Source: Sporosarcina limicola
GTDB lineage: Bacteria; Bacillota; Bacilli; Bacillales_A; Planococcaceae
Direction of reading: 5' to 3'
Assembly: GCF_014873855.1 (NCBI RefSeq)
Contig: NZ_JADBEL010000005.1
Coordinates: forward strand, 1-64,000
Length of the DNA: 64,000 bases
The notes below the pieces were generated by a model that saw nothing but the letters and a program-made list of their open reading frames with translations, did no database searches and was not told the DNA's origin. Both the position numbers and the translations under genes were made by a program. How positions within the stretch are numbered: the first letter of the stretch is position 1; every line of letters begins with the position of its first letter. This document shows positions 61,532-64,000 of the stretch, piece by piece.

Positions 61532-62764
61532 GTGAGTAATTTGCAATCCATAAGAACAATAATATTTTTTTTCAATCAATATAATAAGCAGGTGAAGAAG
61601 AAGTGGGCGACACTTCTTCTTCTTTTTCTATTCCCAATTTGTTTGATTGGTTTGTTGTTGGGCCTTATTGCTGGACTTATCATGCCGCCAGAAAACACGC
61701 TTATTCGAGTAATTCTGGTTGATGAAGATGGAACGAAAGAATCCATGTTGTTCACTAGGTTGCTGGAAGAAACAGCTACAGACAATCAATTCATCCAAAT
61801 TGTTTCAATGACAAAAGAACATGCAGAAAGGTTAATGGAACAAAATGAGGTCAGTGCGTATTTTTCATTTCCGGAAGGATTTACTGCGGATCTCTATGAA
61901 GGGGAGTCTGTCACAATTCCGATTGTCGGAAACCCATCTAAGCCAACAGAAAGTCAAGTAATCAAGCAATTAGTAGACAGTATGGCACGCTTACTTGCGA
62001 CTGCTCAGGCAAATATACTAACAATTAATGATTATGCCAAAAAGCTGGATATGTCGAAAAGTGAACGCGAGGAAATGTTGTTGCAGCAGTTTATGGATTT
62101 CACACTGTACACTTTGGGGAAGAATAAGTTGCTTGATGAAGAAGTCATTGCCAACGTTGCAACGTCCTCACCGAAACATTATTACATATTGGCAGGCTGG
62201 TTTACGTTACTATCGATTTGGTTGTTAGCTTTTTATATGGTAGTTGGAAAGGAAGAACATGCCGCGATGCTTGTTCGTATGAAGTTGTTTGGTGTAACAA
62301 TCTGGCAGCGTATTTTCGCACGTATTCTTGTGTCGTTGAGTGGAAGCCTTCTATTTGCGGCAGTGATGTTCTATGTTATCGAACAGTTCATTCAGTATGA
62401 CTTATATGTAGTGGATTATTTACGTTTTGGGCTGTTTGCATTTCTTTATGGATTGCTATTTTTGATTGGTGTTGCCGTGATTGATGTCTGGATTTCATCG
62501 CGAAAAATTGTGTTGCTGCTGCAAAGTCTATTTACTTTCTTCCTGCTATTCATAAGTGGAGCGGTCATTCCAACATTGTATTTCCCACAAGCGGTTCAAG
62601 GTGTTTTGCCGTTTGTTTTTTCCTATGAAACGATGAACTGGCTAATTGACATTGTACTGGAAGAGCGGAATTATGCAGACTTCACAAAAATGATGGTTTC
62701 TACCGGCATCGGTCTTGTCCTCTTGCGGCTATCCACGATTGCGAAAGAGAGGTGGTCAAGGTGA
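61532..62764 (+). CDS. ABC-2 type transporter permease, subunit 1
   Basis: A 410-residue integral membrane permease. One TM helix near residues 25-50 is followed by an extracellular domain (about 55-200) and five TM helices (about 215-400), the ABC-2/YhaP plan. AAGAAGG lies 6 bases before the GTG at 61532; a TTG at 61526 is an alternative. The stop overlaps the next gene by four bases (GTGA). Confidence 0.85.
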   Translation: MSNLQSIRTIIFFFNQYNKQVKKKWATLLLLFLFPICLIGLLLGLIAGLIMPPENTLIRVILVDEDGTKESMLFTRLLEETATDNQFIQIVSMTKEHAERLMEQNEVSAYFSFPEGFTADLYEGESVTIPIVGNPSKPTESQVIKQLVDSMARLLATAQANILTINDYAKKLDMSKSEREEMLLQQFMDFTLYTLGKNKLLDEEVIANVATSSPKHYYILAGWFTLLSIWLLAFYMVVGKEEHAAMLVRMKLFGVTIWQRIFARILVSLSGSLLFAAVMFYVIEQFIQYDLYVVDYLRFGLFAFLYGLLFLIGVAVIDVWISSRKIVLLLQSLFTFFLLFISGAVIPTLYFPQAVQGVLPFVFSYETMNWLIDIVLEERNYADFTKMMVSTGIGLVLLRLSTIAKERWSR

Positions 62765-63885
62765 GATGGATGGTACTGACCCGATTCAGAAATGAATGGA
62801 AAAGCATTGTTTGTTGGTTACTTTTGCCGATTGTCATGACACTGTTGGTGATGAAGAGTGTTGGAGTGTGGCAAGAGGAAACAAAAGTGCCGATTGCGCT
62901 TGTCGTGCAGGAAGAGACCCAATTAGCCAAGCAGCTTGTGGATGAGATTGTGAACACGGAACTTCTCCATGTTCATTTCATGGTGTTGGATGAAGCGCTG
63001 CATAAACTGGAACAGCATGAGCTTGACAGTGTATTTGTCATTCGGGAAGGCTATGAGGAGAGTGTCCTATCGAATCGGCGCAACCAACTTATTGAAGCTT
63101 ATTCATCCAACCAATCGTTCGCCTATCAAGCTGTCGTGGAAACGATTACTTCTTTGGCACAACAAGATGTGGCCCGTTCAAAAGCGTCTTTTGTTATCAA
63201 ACAGTTATTCGTCGACTATGGAAGGGAAAGCGAATGGGATTACGGTGAAATTATTGGAAAAAGTCATGAACGTCAACAAAACGAAGCATTACTTCGGACA
63301 AGTTTCTCTTATTATGATAAAGAGGAGACGTCAAATGACTCAACTGCTCCATTACTACAAGTATGGGGTGTCTGGACACTCTTTGCGATGATTACGACAT
63401 TCTTTCTGTTCGATTGGATGCTGAAAGAAAATCGACCTTCTATGCGCCCACGCTGGCTGTTCACGGCGATTTCCTTTAGAAGATATGCACTCGGCATGCT
63501 ATTGTTCTATACAGCTATCTTATTTTCAGTAGATGTACTGACGGCATTTATCTTTTTGGCTCTATTCGATGAGGCGGTAACGATACGAATTCTTCTGTCG
63601 TTATACGCTTTCCGTTTGACGGTGAATGTCCTTGCTTTTTTACTAGCGAGCGTATACCGCCAATTGTTCATGTACTATGTGAGCGGCATCGCGATCGCAT
63701 TGTTTTTGATTGTTATCGGTGGGGCGATACTTCCCCTTGATGGGCTTATGCGAAAATGGCCATGGATTGAATTGCTTAGTCCTGTACAATCGTTATTGAC
63801 CGGGTCTATTCCAATCGGCTGGCTTATTGCATTATCCACATTGCTTGTCCTTTGGATGTGGAAAGGAGGGAAGACAATTGCTTGA
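62761..63885 (+). CDS. ABC-2 type transporter permease, subunit 2
   Basis: A 374-residue permease with the same plan: TM near residues 15-35, outside domain (about 40-195), then five TM helices. GAGAGGTGG lies 5 bases before the GTG at 62761, which overlaps the upstream stop; an upstream GTG at 62752 is part of that site. It is likely to pair with subunit 1, energised by the ATPase that follows. Confidence 0.85.
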   Translation: MRWMVLTRFRNEWKSIVCWLLLPIVMTLLVMKSVGVWQEETKVPIALVVQEETQLAKQLVDEIVNTELLHVHFMVLDEALHKLEQHELDSVFVIREGYEESVLSNRRNQLIEAYSSNQSFAYQAVVETITSLAQQDVARSKASFVIKQLFVDYGRESEWDYGEIIGKSHERQQNEALLRTSFSYYDKEETSNDSTAPLLQVWGVWTLFAMITTFFLFDWMLKENRPSMRPRWLFTAISFRRYALGMLLFYTAILFSVDVLTAFIFLALFDEAVTIRILLSLYAFRLTVNVLAFLLASVYRQLFMYYVSGIAIALFLIVIGGAILPLDGLMRKWPWIELLSPVQSLLTGSIPIGWLIALSTLLVLWMWKGGKTIA

Positions 63886-64000
63886 AGTGGAAGGCTTGCA
63901 AAAAAGGTATAAACAGAAAACAGTTTTGGAAAATTGTTCATTGCAAATGAAACAAGGGGAGATTGTCGGCTTAGTCGGAGAAAACGGTGCAGGGAAATCG
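63878..64000 (+). CDS. ABC transporter ATP-binding protein (start only, cut by window end)
   Basis: The first 41 residues of an ATPase, reaching the Walker A loop VGENGAGKS at the window edge. The TTG start has AAAGGAGGG 7 bases upstream and overlaps the end of the second permease gene. Its position makes it the energy unit of the upstream transporter. The rest is outside the window. Confidence 0.9.
   Translation, partial: MLEVEGLQKRYKQKTVLENCSLQMKQGEIVGLVGENGAGKS

Noticed and set aside
1-64000. tRNA, rRNA and prophage genes
   Set aside because: None recognised by eye; a tRNAscan or phage search would settle this.

Overview
The window looks like chromosomal DNA of a low-to-moderate GC, endospore-forming Firmicute, most like Sporosarcina or a related member of the Planococcaceae/Bacillaceae. 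The evidence is a CotF-type spore coat protein, a LysM-GH18 cortex-lytic enzyme, a LytH-like M23 peptidase, an AbrB-type transition regulator, T-box and S-box leaders, strong AGGAGG-type ribosome binding sites, many TTG/GTG starts and many intrinsic terminators. No rRNA, tRNA, prophage, complete insertion sequence or CRISPR array was recognised.

Layout. 0-9 kb: the 3' end of a group II intron, a large-subunit catalase, a HAD phosphatase, a T-box-controlled aminotransferase-serA operon on the minus strand, and a prolyl oligopeptidase. 9-13.5 kb: a patchy accessory stretch with a group II intron remnant, a cupin, a PhzF protein, acetyltransferases, a transposase remnant and a decayed small gene. 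13.5-24 kb: the TldD/PmbA pair, a DbpA-type RNA helicase, a LytH-like peptidase, a class I amidotransferase, YpsA, a candidate structured RNA, a chemoreceptor and AbrB. 24-33 kb: a same-strand run of small metabolic or resistance-like genes rich in GNAT acetyltransferases, with NUDIX, nucleotidyltransferase, DUF402, ASCH and DUF2785 proteins. 33-41 kb: a YhgE/Pip membrane protein, SIMPL and DinB-like proteins, a candidate type I toxin-antitoxin locus, NUDIX, HIT and PP2C genes. 41-52 kb: S-box-controlled metA, malic enzyme, a TetR-SMR-SMR efflux module with twin operators, a pseudouridine synthase, spore genes and glutamate dehydrogenase. 52-64 kb: a three-gene RND efflux operon with a TolC-like protein, argG with an ARG-box-like site, and a DUF6583/ABC-2 export operon cut by the window end.

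The strongest unexplained signal is at 37.15-37.5 kb. A 49-residue basic, amphipathic peptide gene has its whole Shine-Dalgarno paired in a 10-bp hairpin. A strong convergent promoter (TTGAAT-N17-TATAAT) faces it, and the terminator of that antisense transcript is encoded inside the peptide's last codons. This is the architecture of a type I toxin-antitoxin module.

Other points of interest are a TolC-like protein lengthened by an exact 70-residue (ten-heptad) duplication, a roughly 200-nt structured RNA candidate on the minus strand at 21.5 kb, several intergenic repeat families (an alternating 20/21-bp repeat, a 43-nt repeat, a hairpin repeat flanking tldD-pmbA, and a MITE-like element), and a ypsA gene that seems to start at ATT. 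All calls come from reading the sequence; no database search was possible.
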